In this document: piece after piece, positions 54,573 to 61,959 of the stretch
Layout: each line of letters starts with the position of its first letter
Numbering within the stretch: position 1 is the stretch's first letter
Source of the DNA: Alphaproteobacteria bacterium
Lineage (GTDB): Bacteria; Pseudomonadota; Alphaproteobacteria; MPNO01; UBA2964
Direction of reading: 5' to 3'
Length of the DNA stretch: 64,000 nt
NCBI GenBank assembly: GCA_012103315.1
Contig: WLWZ01000001.1
Span: 496,001 to 560,000 of the forward strand
Position numbers and translations under genes: made by a program
Notes under the pieces: model-generated
Database searches by the model: none
What the model was told of the DNA's origin: nothing
The model's input: only the letters and a program-made list of their open reading frames with translations

Positions 54573-55147
54573 ATTCGGCTGGATAACCAGATAGCAAGTT
54601 TGGAACCCGCTTTTACAGCACCAGTTAGGATTTCATATCCCGGCGCTTCTTCCGCCCCCTCTGCAATTGCTTTGTCACGATGGGCTCTCTCATCGGCCCG
54701 AAACTCTTCAATCGTTTCGCGTAACTCTTTTTCATCTTCGCCGAGTTGGTCGGCCTGTGCAGCATAATGCTCATCGATAACTTCTTCGACGGCCTGGGTG
54801 CAGGCCATCGCTGCCTTTGGGCCCAATAGAGCTGTACCAGCTCCAAGCGCATATCCGGCCACATGCCAAATTGGGGCAAGCGCCGTTGGCCTGACCTGAC
54901 GTTCGGCAACCATCGTGTCAAATGTATCGAGGTGGCGTTGTTCCTGTTCCGCCATTTCGCGAATGCTGTCTTCTGCGTTGGTACCCGTGAGCACCGCAAG
55001 CTGGCCTGCGTAAATTCTCACGGCGCCATGTTCACCAGCATGATCGACCCGGATCATCGACTCGATCATCTGATCGCGCGTGGGGTCACCTGGCATCCGG
55101 CCCTCGCCGGTAATCTTGGGTTTGGTGGAATTAGGTCTCTTCGCCAC
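54569..55147 (-). CDS. coq7: Demethoxyubiquinone hydroxylase (Coq7)
   Basis: Carboxylate-bridged di-iron enzyme of 192 residues that hydroxylates demethoxyubiquinone in ubiquinone synthesis. The iron ligands fall in the two EXXH-type repeats: DHAGEHGAVRIY (about 33-44), EQEQRHLDTFD (about 66), AVEEVIDEHYA (about 115) and FRADERAHRDKA (about 151). Family length and spacing are standard. It is 2 bases downstream of dsbB on the same strand. Its end overlaps the cytochrome gene's end by 4 bases. Confidence 0.94.
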   Translation of the reverse strand: MAKRPNSTKPKITGEGRMPGDPTRDQMIESMIRVDHAGEHGAVRIYAGQLAVLTGTNAEDSIREMAEQEQRHLDTFDTMVAERQVRPTALAPIWHVAGYALGAGTALLGPKAAMACTQAVEEVIDEHYAAQADQLGEDEKELRETIEEFRADERAHRDKAIAEGAEEAPGYEILTGAVKAGSKLAIWLSSRI

Positions 55148-55149
55148 CT

Positions 55150-55665
55150 TTATCTCCTGTCGTTTTCTGCGCCGCAGAACGCAGCAGTTGCACAGAATAC
55201 AGCAAGAATTGTTGACGCGAGGAAATTAAATCCTGCCAGCGACACCCCGAAAAGTGACCACGCGACCTCGTCACATCGTACGACAGGCTGTGCCATCAGG
55301 GCTCGTTTAAGTTCTTCGACGGTGTTCCCAGTGATATTGCCAGAACAGGCATTTGGCCCGGCGAACCAGCCATACTCGACACCGGCGTGATAGGCACCAA
55401 TACCGGCTGTGACAGCAAAGGAAAGAGCGATGAGGGCGAGCAGGAGTCGCCGCGCTGGAGCGGCGGTGATTGGCATGAGCGCGATCAATCCGAGGGCGAG
55501 TGCGACGCCATGCGGCCATCTTTGTGTAAGACACAGGCTACACGGTGCTAGCCCGCCAAAATATTGCATCATGAAGACCGCAATTAGCAGACCGGCGGCC
55601 GCCAAAGCGGCAATGCTGGCCGCGTTGCGGTGGCTAAATAATGGGGAGTGGGAGAGCGTACTCAT
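55150..55665 (-). CDS. dsbB: Disulfide bond formation protein DsbB
   Basis: Inner-membrane protein of 171 residues that re-oxidises DsbA with quinone. Four transmembrane helices are visible (about 15-30, 45-63, 68-88 and 145-166). The first periplasmic pair is APCSLC (about 36-41) and the second pair is in GPNACSGN (about 102) and PVVRCDEVA (about 126), all present. It is the second gene of yqaA-dsbB-coq7, 48 bases after the upstream gene. A DsbA gene is not in the window. Confidence 0.92.
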   Translation of the reverse strand: MSTLSHSPLFSHRNAASIAALAAAGLLIAVFMMQYFGGLAPCSLCLTQRWPHGVALALGLIALMPITAAPARRLLLALIALSFAVTAGIGAYHAGVEYGWFAGPNACSGNITGNTVEELKRALMAQPVVRCDEVAWSLFGVSLAGFNFLASTILAVFCATAAFCGAENDRR

Positions 55666-55713
55666 ACACCAGATATGTTGTGTGACGTGCGCGGGGTCAA
55701 GTAAATCTGTACG

Positions 55714-56373
55714 TTATAACAGATACTTGAGGGCAACGAATCCACCGACCAACAGGATAACAAATACAGAAAAAACCAGTCCGAGCCGTTTCTCGATGAA
55801 CTCTTTAATTGGTGGGCCGAGCCAGAATAACAGTCCGGCGACGACGAAAAACCGAATGCCGCGAGCGAGGACGGACGCTACCGAAAATGTTGTGATGTCG
55901 AGCTGTGTAACACCGCTGGCGATGGTGATTACCTTATACGGGAATGGTGAGACGCCTGCGATAAACACGATCCAGGCTCCGAATTCATTATAACGTTGTT
56001 GGAAGTCGGCAAACTTGGTGGCGTAACCGTAGAACTCGAACAAGTGGCGACCAATGCTGTCATAGAGGAAGAAGCCGATCGCATAACCGACGAGGCCACC
56101 CAGCACGGAGGCGATAGTGCAGGCCATCGCTAACCCAAGCCAGCGGCTGCGTGCCGCGAGAACCATTGGGATCAGCAACACATCCGGCGGGATCGGGAAG
56201 ATCGAACTTTCGATAAAGGAGATGGCGACCAGCACCCAAACGGCGTTGGGGCGAGCTGAAAATGACATCACCCAATCATAGGTGCGTTGTAGCAAAGTTG
56301 ATCTCCCCGTGGGGCTCGTTGTCGGCTGTTTAGAATGGTTCTTAACAGCCGAAAAGCGTCGGGGCAAGACCAT
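55714..56373 (-). CDS. YqaA/DedA-type (VTT) membrane protein
   Basis: Protein of 219 residues with about five hydrophobic segments. FIESSIFPIPPDVLLIPMVL (about 52-71) is the conserved re-entrant loop of VTT/DedA-like proteins and GAWIVFIAGVSPFPYKVITI (about 131-150) the second. Relatives take part in lipid-carrier or phospholipid scrambling; YqaA itself is uncharacterised. The first ~30 residues are hydrophilic and may not be real; Met36 is an alternative start. It heads yqaA-dsbB-coq7, an order frequent in alphaproteobacteria. Confidence 0.86.
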   Translation of the reverse strand: MVLPRRFSAVKNHSKQPTTSPTGRSTLLQRTYDWVMSFSARPNAVWVLVAISFIESSIFPIPPDVLLIPMVLAARSRWLGLAMACTIASVLGGLVGYAIGFFLYDSIGRHLFEFYGYATKFADFQQRYNEFGAWIVFIAGVSPFPYKVITIASGVTQLDITTFSVASVLARGIRFFVVAGLLFWLGPPIKEFIEKRLGLVFSVFVILLVGGFVALKYLL

Positions 56374-56453
56374 GTTGACCGCGTGGTAACGGTCGCTATG
56401 ATCCCGGTCGTCTAACAGACAGCAAGTGCACTAATTTCTAGTGCGATACAGGG

Positions 56454-56540
56454 GCCCCTGTGGCGGAACTGGTAGACGCGCTGGATTCAAAATCCAGTTC
56501 TCGTAAGGGAGTGGGAGTTCGATTCTCCCCGGGGGCACCA
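56454..56540 (+). tRNA. tRNA-Leu (anticodon CAA)
   Basis: 87 bases including encoded CCA. The acceptor stem pairs GCCCCTG (56454-56460) with CGGGGGC (56530-56536), with one wobble pair. The anticodon arm CTGGATTCAAAATCCAG holds CAA in its 7-base loop, and the long variable arm (TCTCGTAAGGGA) is typical of type II tRNA-Leu. The T arm is GGGAGTTCGATTCTCCC. A T-run follows directly (56541-56545). Anticodon CAA reads the UUG codon. Confidence 0.95.
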
Positions 56541-56697
56541 TTTTTCGCAACCATCGCCGGAGGCGGCGAAAGTTCGAAAAATCCCCCGGAGGGGTGCTCT
56601 ATTACAATTCATACCTTGGTCGCATCGCTACATAGTAGCGCGTGTGTTTATAACGATCAGCCGAGAGGTCAATCGTATAATGAATCGAGAGCGGCGA

Positions 56698-56719
56698 AGT
56701 CTCTGAATATTCAGAGACT
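56698..56719. promoter_or_regulatory. Perfect 22-bp palindrome upstream of MarR operon
   Basis: AGTCTCTGAAT (56698-56708) is followed immediately by its exact reverse complement ATTCAGAGACT (56709-56719). In RNA it would be an 8-bp stem with a 6-base AATATT loop. It lies between the tRNA-Leu gene and the MarR promoter, 44 bases upstream of the first operator-like repeat. It could be a binding site for a dimeric regulator or part of a terminator; the downstream sequence is only weakly T-rich (GGTTTT, 56725-56730). Confidence 0.6.
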
Positions 56720-56762
56720 CGAGCGGTTTTCACGAACAGCGTCATTTAAAGGAGAAATTAAG

Positions 56763-56797
56763 TTGACAATATATTATCAATTAGACAATATATTATC
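56763..56797 (+). promoter_or_regulatory. MarR-operon promoter with two tandem operator-like repeats
   Basis: GACAATATATTATC occurs twice, at 56765-56778 and 56784-56797, 19 bases apart. Each copy is a near-palindrome with a single mismatched pair, as expected for a site bound by a MarR-type dimer. TTGACA at 56763-56768 is a perfect -35 hexamer overlapping the first repeat, and AATATA or CAATAT in the second copy would be the -10 at 17-18 base spacing. Binding would therefore block transcription, suggesting autorepression by the next gene. Confidence 0.7.
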
Positions 56798-56824
56798 ATG
56801 AGGCGTACAAATGAAGGAGAGGCT

Positions 56825-57232
56825 TTGACAAGTTTGATGTTGGAAACCTTCCGTTTGAATGGCGCTTTATTGGCCAGCGGTAATCAGTTGACCAAGCCGT
56901 TTGGACTAACAAGTGCTCGATGGCAGGTGTTAGGCCCAATTGCTGAAGAAATTTTAACAGTCGCGCAAATCGCCAGACGTATGGGGCTTGCACGGCAAGG
57001 TGTTCAACGCATCGTTAACGACCTTGAGAGTCTTGGGTTGATCGTTCTTAAGCCTAATTTGGACCACAAACGCGCACCTTTAGTTGCACTTACTGAAACC
57101 GGCAAAGAGGTCATGGCCGAAGTGGACAAAGTACAAGCTGTCTGGGTGAACAAGCTGGCAGATGGGCTGAGTGAACGGCAGATAAAGCAAGCTCTTAAAG
57201 TCATTGAAACGGTACGCGAAGGAATTGAATAA
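56825..57232 (+). CDS. MarR family transcriptional regulator
   Basis: DNA-binding regulator of about 135 residues. The winged-helix is visible: PFGLTSARWQVLGPIAE, then LTVAQIARRMGLARQGVQRI (about 42-61, recognition helix) and VNDLESLGLIVLKPNLDHKR (about 62-81), with the DHKRA wing. The TTG at 56825 is preferred because AGGAGAGG (56815-56822) precedes it. The ATG at 56798 directly abuts the second operator repeat, so it would lie at or before the likely transcription start. It probably represses itself and the three genes behind it, in response to a phenolic or oxidant. Confidence 0.87.
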   Translation: MTSLMLETFRLNGALLASGNQLTKPFGLTSARWQVLGPIAEEILTVAQIARRMGLARQGVQRIVNDLESLGLIVLKPNLDHKRAPLVALTETGKEVMAEVDKVQAVWVNKLADGLSERQIKQALKVIETVREGIE

Positions 57233-57262
57233 CCGAACAAAATAGAGGAGCCGAAAATTATC

Positions 57263-57655
57263 ATGAAGAATTTATTTTTATCCGTGTTCGTTGTTGTCGC
57301 TGCGGCGCTGTTCGGAATCACCACCACCCAAGCCGATGAAGGAAAAAAGAATATGAATGCAAATGCCCCAGTTGTTCTGATCAATCCGTTTACTGTACCC
57401 AAAGATAAATTAGACGATGCAATCAAGTCATGGGAAACAGGTCGGAATTTTCTATCACAGCAGCCGGGCTACATTTCGACCAAGCTACACCAATCGCTGT
57501 CCCCAGATGCACAGTACCTTTTGATTAATGTCGCTGAGTGGGAAACACCAGAAGCTTTCAAAGCCGCAACAACCGCGATGCGAGCCAAAGCAAAGTTTCC
57601 GCCTATTGAAGGCGTTGTTCCTGCGCCTGCCCTTTACAGTGTCATTCGCGACTAG
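57263..57655 (+). CDS. Exported antibiotic-biosynthesis-monooxygenase (ABM) domain protein
   Basis: Protein of 130 residues. An N-terminal signal peptide (about 1-25, LFLSVFVVVAAALFGITTTQ then A) precedes an ABM ferredoxin-like domain: VLINPFTVPKDKLDDAIKSW (about 37-56), QQPGYISTKLHQSLSP (about 65) and LLINVAEWETPEAFKAATTA (about 85). ABM proteins oxidise quinols or act as small monooxygenases without cofactor, but are usually cytoplasmic, so the signal peptide is unusual. A good ribosome site, AGAGGAG, lies upstream. It is the second gene of the MarR operon. Confidence 0.86.
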   Translation: MKNLFLSVFVVVAAALFGITTTQADEGKKNMNANAPVVLINPFTVPKDKLDDAIKSWETGRNFLSQQPGYISTKLHQSLSPDAQYLLINVAEWETPEAFKAATTAMRAKAKFPPIEGVVPAPALYSVIRD

Positions 57656-57666
57656 GGAACGGCACG

Positions 57667-58212
57667 ATGGCTGTAAAAAGTACTACAGACAAATACGGCA
57701 CAGTTGCCATTATTATTCACTGGCTGAGTGCCCTGCTTATTTTGGTGTTGATAGGCTCGGGTTTTCGCGCCAGCGGCATGGAAGACCCTGTTGCCAAGGC
57801 CGCGATCTTACAAGTTCATTTGCCAGTCGGAATTTCCATCCTGTTGTTGACTTTGGCGCGTATCGGCTGGTGGTTTTGGGCAGATAAAAAACCAGCCCCA
57901 GTTGACATGACGCTATGGCAGGAATGGGCTTCTCGTCTTGTGCACGTGCTCTTTTATGTTGTCATTTTGAGTATGGCAGCAAGTGGTATTGGCATGATGG
58001 TTCTTTCCGGAGCCGGTCCAATAATTTTTGGCGGATCGCCAGAAACATTACCAGACTTTTGGGATTTTCTCCCTCGTACACCACATGGCATTGGTGCGCG
58101 GGTAATGGTCGCATTGCTTGCCGCCCATGTTGGCGCAGCATTCTACCATCATTTCATCAAGAAAGACGGGCTCATATGGCGCATGTGGTTCGGTCGTAAA
58201 GGCGAAGGATAA
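57667..58212 (+). CDS. Cytochrome b561 family protein
   Basis: Inner-membrane dihaem cytochrome of 181 residues with four transmembrane helices (about 14-32, 46-66, 92-112, 145-163). The axial His candidates are in IIHWLSALL (about 18), LQVHLPVGI (about 53), LVHVLFYVV (about 95) and LLAAHVGAAFYHHF (about 158). Bacterial b561 proteins carry electrons between quinol and acceptors such as superoxide. It starts 11 bases after the ABM gene. Together they suggest a quinone-redox function under MarR control. Confidence 0.89.
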   Translation: MAVKSTTDKYGTVAIIIHWLSALLILVLIGSGFRASGMEDPVAKAAILQVHLPVGISILLLTLARIGWWFWADKKPAPVDMTLWQEWASRLVHVLFYVVILSMAASGIGMMVLSGAGPIIFGGSPETLPDFWDFLPRTPHGIGARVMVALLAAHVGAAFYHHFIKKDGLIWRMWFGRKGEG

Positions 58213-58221
58213 ACACGGGCA

Positions 58222-58896
58222 ATGAGATTGTTAGTTCTCGGAGCCTCTGGAGGATGTGGTCAGTGGGTTGTGAAGTTGGCGCACCAGCGAGGCCACGATG
58301 TCACAGCGGTTGTTCGCCCTGGTTCATCATATGTTGCTCCCGAAGGCGTTTCTTTTCTGCGCGAAGAAGTTTTGGATGATGGGGTTTTAGAGCGAATTTT
58401 GCCGGATCAACAGGCTGTGATTTCCTGCCTAGGTATGAGCCTTAGTAAATCCGGCAACCCTTTCCTTCCCCTTCGTTCCCCGCCAAATTTAATGTCCTCT
58501 ACAGCCAGACGATTGTGTGGTGCTATGTCAGCTTGTGGTGTTCATCGCGTTATTTCTATTAGCTCTGGAGGCGTTGGCGACAGCTTTGCACGCACTAATT
58601 GGCTGATGCGGTTTTTATTTACTCGCAGCAACATCTCGATCTCGCATACAGACTTGCTAGCAATGGAAAAACACTATGCTAGCAGTAATCTAGACTGGCT
58701 AGCGATACGCCCGGTTACGCTCAAGGATGGTGGCCCAACTAACACGGCTAAAGTTGTTTCGAGCTACGGACTGAAATCAAAAATCACTAAAGGTGAGGTC
58801 GCTAGATTGATAGTAGAGGCCGCTATACAAGCTAAGCCCCTTTTCAGATCATACACCCATGTATGCTGGATAGTTGCATTGATAGAGTTGTGCTAG
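58222..58896 (+). CDS. NmrA/SDR-like NAD(P)-binding protein
   Basis: Atypical short-chain dehydrogenase of 224 residues. The dinucleotide motif is LVLGASGGCGQWVVKLAHQR (about 3-22), followed by GHDVTAVVRPGSSY. VISCLGMSLSKSGNP (about 71) and RVISISSGGVGDSF (about 111) fit the NAD(P)-binding/NmrA class, which lacks the strict YxxxK catalytic pair. ALEKHY-type segment reads as LAMEKHYASSNLDWLAIRPV (about 148-167). It is the last gene of the MarR operon, 9 bases after b561, and its stop overlaps the convergent methyltransferase by 4 bases. It may be a quinone or flavin reductase. Confidence 0.83.
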   Translation: MRLLVLGASGGCGQWVVKLAHQRGHDVTAVVRPGSSYVAPEGVSFLREEVLDDGVLERILPDQQAVISCLGMSLSKSGNPFLPLRSPPNLMSSTARRLCGAMSACGVHRVISISSGGVGDSFARTNWLMRFLFTRSNISISHTDLLAMEKHYASSNLDWLAIRPVTLKDGGPTNTAKVVSSYGLKSKITKGEVARLIVEAAIQAKPLFRSYTHVCWIVALIELC

Positions 58897-59702
58897 TCGA
58901 TGCGAACGAGGACGCGACCGTCGAGGGCGGTAAAGCCAATATAGGTGAATTTGGTGTCGGTCTTTTCGCAGAACTCAAGCCAGGCTTTGTGTTCGTGAAG
59001 CTTCCAGCTGGGATAGTTGAAATACTCGTCAAACAGAACCATCGTGCCGGCTTGAAAGCGTGATCCGATATTGTCGAGGATGGTCACGGTTGAGCTGTAA
59101 AGATCGCAATCAATATGGGCGAAGCTTACCGGTCCTTCATTTTCTTTCATAAAGGAAGGCAGGGTGTTGTTGAAAAGCCCCCGCACGAGTGTGGCGTTTG
59201 AAGGAACGCTTGGTAGGCCTTTTTGTTTGAAGGCACCGCTGGTTTCGACATGGCCAGACCAGTCGCCAGGCAGCCCTTGAAAACTATCAAAGCCAAAAAC
59301 GGTTTTTCCAGATGGGGCGGTATTGGCGATCTCGCCCAACGTGTTGCCGGTGGCGACGCCGAATTCGAGATATAGTCCGTCGTTCGCTGCGTTCTCGACC
59401 GCGAAACGGATAATGTCACGATGAGCTGTGAATATCTGAGCTTCCGGCATTTCAGCCTGCACGAAGTCGGCCGCTTCCGACCGAGCGCGCATCTGTAACT
59501 CATAGAGCAGATTACGGGCGTAATACTTATAGAAAAACCTGTCTAGAAGGCGTTGTGCGATGTTTCTTTTAGCCTTCACGGCAGCTCTTCCCGGAATAGG
59601 TTCTATCGATGCTAAAATAGCGCAGCCAACATACCCAACCTGATTCACCGACACTAGCCCCTTTGTCGATTGTGTGTCACATGAGCTGACTGATTCTGAC
59701 AT
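58893..59702 (-). CDS. TylF/MycF-like O-methyltransferase family protein
   Basis: Class I SAM-methyltransferase of up to 269 residues. The fold reads YLEFGVATGNTLGEIANTAP (about 118-137), VFGFDSFQGLPGDW (about 142) with the typical FDxFxGLP motif, and ISFAHIDCDLYSSTVTIL-like segment seen as FAHIDCDLYSSTVTILDNIG (about 196-215), where the DCDLYxS acidic motif binds metal. MVLFDEYFNYPSWKLHEHKA follows. Macrocin O-methyltransferase relatives often modify sugars. The N-terminal ~40 residues may be wrong. It is divergent from a glycosyltransferase, so a role in polysaccharide modification is plausible. Confidence 0.87.
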   Translation of the reverse strand: MSESVSSCDTQSTKGLVSVNQVGYVGCAILASIEPIPGRAAVKAKRNIAQRLLDRFFYKYYARNLLYELQMRARSEAADFVQAEMPEAQIFTAHRDIIRFAVENAANDGLYLEFGVATGNTLGEIANTAPSGKTVFGFDSFQGLPGDWSGHVETSGAFKQKGLPSVPSNATLVRGLFNNTLPSFMKENEGPVSFAHIDCDLYSSTVTILDNIGSRFQAGTMVLFDEYFNYPSWKLHEHKAWLEFCEKTDTKFTYIGFTALDGRVLVRID

Positions 59703-59745
59703 GATGTCATGACGGGTATTGTTTATCGGGTCGCGGGAGAGGTTT

Positions 59746-60516
59746 GTGTCTGATGCGAAACTTTCACTTTTGATCGTTGCTCATAATGAAGAGCAGCAGA
59801 TTGCCGACTGTATCAAGAGCGGTGCGTTCGCTGATGAGGTCGTTGTGCTGCTCGATCGCTCAACCGATGAAACCGGATCGATAGCGGAAGGGCTTGGTGC
59901 CAAGATCGTCAAAGGCGCGTGGCCTGATGAGGGAGAACGGCGAAGCGCGGGTATCGAAGCTTGTTCTGGAGACTGGATTCTCGAGTTGGACGGGGACGAA
60001 CGTGTGACGCCCGAGCTGGCAAAAGAGATTTCGGAAACGCTTGCTGTAACTTCCGCTGATTACGGTGTCATTCCGTTCCGTAATTATATCGGGGGACGTT
60101 ACGTCCAGTACGGCTGGGGTGCCTATAATGGCGTTGGTGGCAAAGCAGCGTTGTTTCGGCGGGGTAAGAAGCAATGGCATGGCGGCACGGTGCATCCAAA
60201 GATCACTCTGGATGGCCGACGTGGCGAGATGACAGCTGGAATTAATCACTATGTCGATGACGACATGGCGGGCATGTACACCCGCCTAAACAGCTATAGC
60301 ACTGCCGCAGCAGCGGATGCGGTGGCGGCGGGGACCGTTCCTGGTGGTCTGTCGACCTTTCGGCGTTTTTTTAGCCGGTTCTTACAATCATATTTTGGCA
60401 AAAAAGGATATCGCGAAGGCTACATTGGCGTGGCGCTTGCGCTGTTTTCAGCAATGTATCCAGTCCTGACCTACATCAAGGCACAGGAAATTCTGCGAAA
60501 GAATTCAGGGAAATAG
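59746..60516 (+). CDS. Family 2 glycosyltransferase
   Basis: GT-A fold enzyme of 256 residues. It begins with KLSLLIVAHNEEQQIADCIK (about 4-23), followed by DEVVVLLDRSTDETGSIAEG (about 31-50) and the metal-binding LELDGDERVTPELAKEI (about 83), where DGDE corresponds to the DxD motif. The WPDEGERRSAGIEA region resembles WaaE/KdtX-type lipopolysaccharide glycosyltransferases. The GTG at 59746 has GGGAGAGG just upstream and is preferred over a TTG at 59719. The C-terminal helix (about 212-245) is hydrophobic and may be membrane-associated. It is divergent from the methyltransferase. Confidence 0.89.
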   Translation: MSDAKLSLLIVAHNEEQQIADCIKSGAFADEVVVLLDRSTDETGSIAEGLGAKIVKGAWPDEGERRSAGIEACSGDWILELDGDERVTPELAKEISETLAVTSADYGVIPFRNYIGGRYVQYGWGAYNGVGGKAALFRRGKKQWHGGTVHPKITLDGRRGEMTAGINHYVDDDMAGMYTRLNSYSTAAAADAVAAGTVPGGLSTFRRFFSRFLQSYFGKKGYREGYIGVALALFSAMYPVLTYIKAQEILRKNSGK

Positions 60517-60518
60517 AT

Positions 60519-60818
60519 TTAGGCGCTACCTTGTGGCGGCCCACCCATGACGCGGTCTTCAGCAATTGCCGCTTCGATATCGTCAAGCAGGTCGCTAATC
60601 GCCGTGTCAATATCGGTGCGGTCGACGCCTTCTTCCAGCATGGCACCGAGCAAGCCAGCGGCACCCTGAAGAGCAAGTGAGAAACGTGGCAATTCATTGG
60701 CCATTTCCCAGGCTGCAGTTGCTGGCATCAGTGCCATGGCGACGACATCCTGTGTCCGGCAGACGGGGCAATCATCGCTCATGTCGTGCTGAGTTAGCTT
60801 CTTGATCTCGTCGTTCAT
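60519..60818 (-). CDS. Small uncharacterised protein with CPVC motif
   Basis: Protein of 99 residues that I do not recognise. It starts MNDEIKKLTQHDMSDDCPVC, with CPVCR (about 17-21) possibly a single metal-binding knuckle. It continues helical and acidic (AISDLLDDIEAAIAEDRVMG, about 74-93). No second Cys pair is visible, so a zinc finger would have to be made by a partner. The start at 60818 is chosen over a longer frame to 60866 for its better fit to the compact body. It is convergent with the glycosyltransferase, with which it nearly abuts. Confidence 0.6.
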   Translation of the reverse strand: MNDEIKKLTQHDMSDDCPVCRTQDVVAMALMPATAAWEMANELPRFSLALQGAAGLLGAMLEEGVDRTDIDTAISDLLDDIEAAIAEDRVMGGPPQGSA

Positions 60819-60921
60819 TTTGTCACCGGCGGCGTTATTGAATTTGAATACACTTGGGTGCGCCACTCATAGCATTTTTTGTCTTTGCGCAAGCGGCTTT
60901 TTCAAAAGATTTCCGGAAACA

Positions 60922-61344
60922 TCACTCGGTTACCAACACCGCTTCGAGCTTGGCCCGAATATCGTCTGGCATAGGCGCAGTTTTACGGGTTTCCATATCG
61001 AAAAATACCGCCACCGAGCTCTGTGTCGCGATTAGCGTGCCGTCTTCTGAATTGGTCATGCGCTGCATAATCGTCAGGCTTTTGCCGCCGAGTTTGGTAA
61101 AAGCACTCTCAATGGTCAGGAGTTCGCCTGCCGCCGCTTCGTGTAGGAAATCGGTGTTGGTGTTGGCGATGACGGTAACGACACCACTTTTCTTGAGCGT
61201 CGCATGGCTTAACCCGACCACTGACCACAGATGGAACTCAGCATCGTCGAACAGATGGGCGTACCATCGAACATTCATATGTCCCAAAACGTCGCAATTC
61301 CACGGATGGACGACCGCGCGATGAGTTTCGGTCCACTCAGCCAT
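60922..61344 (-). CDS. Acyl-CoA thioesterase (hotdog fold)
   Basis: Protein of 140 residues. The signature VVHPWNCDVLGHMNVRWYAH (about 11-30) has the catalytic Asp in CDVLGHMN, as in 4-hydroxybenzoyl-CoA thioesterase-like enzymes. It continues VTVIANTNTDFLHEAAAGEL (about 55) and ends in a beta strand. It likely hydrolyses an aromatic or medium-chain acyl-CoA. Its start overlaps the stop of the upstream glutathione transferase by 8 bases, making a tight operon hydrolase-GST-thioesterase. Confidence 0.89.
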   Translation of the reverse strand: MAEWTETHRAVVHPWNCDVLGHMNVRWYAHLFDDAEFHLWSVVGLSHATLKKSGVVTVIANTNTDFLHEAAAGELLTIESAFTKLGGKSLTIMQRMTNSEDGTLIATQSSVAVFFDMETRKTAPMPDDIRAKLEAVLVTE

Positions 61345-61957
61345 CGAAGTTTAGCCCTTTTTGAACCGTAGGGCGTTCATTCATCATCGTGGCCCACCTG
61401 GCGAGGTTCGGTGATCCTTCGAGCGCTTGCGGAATTATCATGGTCGTACGGGCATGAATGCCAAACAGCGCGAAATCACAAATCGTGATGTCATCACCGG
61501 TGCAAAAGTTGCGATTGGCGAGAAAGCCATCCCATACTTGGTAATTTTCATGCAGCCGTCCGATAAAGGCGTCTCGGGTTGGGTCGTGTGGTTCTGCCAT
61601 GCGTCCAATGAATGAGATCGCACCATAGGTTGGACCCACATCGGTTGTTGCATTCATCATGGGGTCCCAGAAAGCGGCACGGGCGACCGGATCAGTTGGA
61701 ATGAACTTTCCGACCTTTTCTGCCAGATAAAACATGATGGCGATTGATTGAGGGGTGGTTATCTGTTTGCCATCCGGCCCGTCTTCATCGACCAGCACCG
61801 GCGTCATTCCCATCGGATTCATCGTAAGATATTCCGGTGTTTTATGTTCGCCCGCCTGCATGTCAACGCGGTGAAGCTCGTATTCGAGCCCGCATTCATC
61901 GAGTGTGACCTTGGCCCGGATGCCGTTGGTTGTTGGCGCTGCATATAGATGGATCAT
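61337..61957 (-). CDS. Glutathione S-transferase family protein
   Basis: Protein of 206 residues. The N-terminal thioredoxin-like domain begins with AAPTTNGIRAKVTLDECGLE and has NPMGMTPVLVDEDGPDGKQI (about 47-66) with a cis-Pro and ITTPQSIAIMFYLAEKVGKF (about 66-85), the S-x-A/I-I glutathione contact. A Ser/Thr near residue 8-10 is the probable activating residue. The C-terminal helical domain is complete. It lies 2 bases after the alpha/beta hydrolase. Its substrate is unknown, and it is distinct from the GST at 3410-4015. Confidence 0.86.
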   Translation of the reverse strand: MIHLYAAPTTNGIRAKVTLDECGLEYELHRVDMQAGEHKTPEYLTMNPMGMTPVLVDEDGPDGKQITTPQSIAIMFYLAEKVGKFIPTDPVARAAFWDPMMNATTDVGPTYGAISFIGRMAEPHDPTRDAFIGRLHENYQVWDGFLANRNFCTGDDITICDFALFGIHARTTMIIPQALEGSPNLARWATMMNERPTVQKGLNFDG

Positions 61958-61959
61958 GC

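Noticed and set aside
56460..56801. Open frame across the tRNA-Leu gene
   Set aside because: It translates the tRNA itself and the following hairpin region. A complete tRNA structure explains the sequence.
56541..58900. Integrative element with att repeat at the tRNA 3' end
   Set aside because: No second copy of the tRNA 3' end, integrase or excisionase gene was seen in the window.
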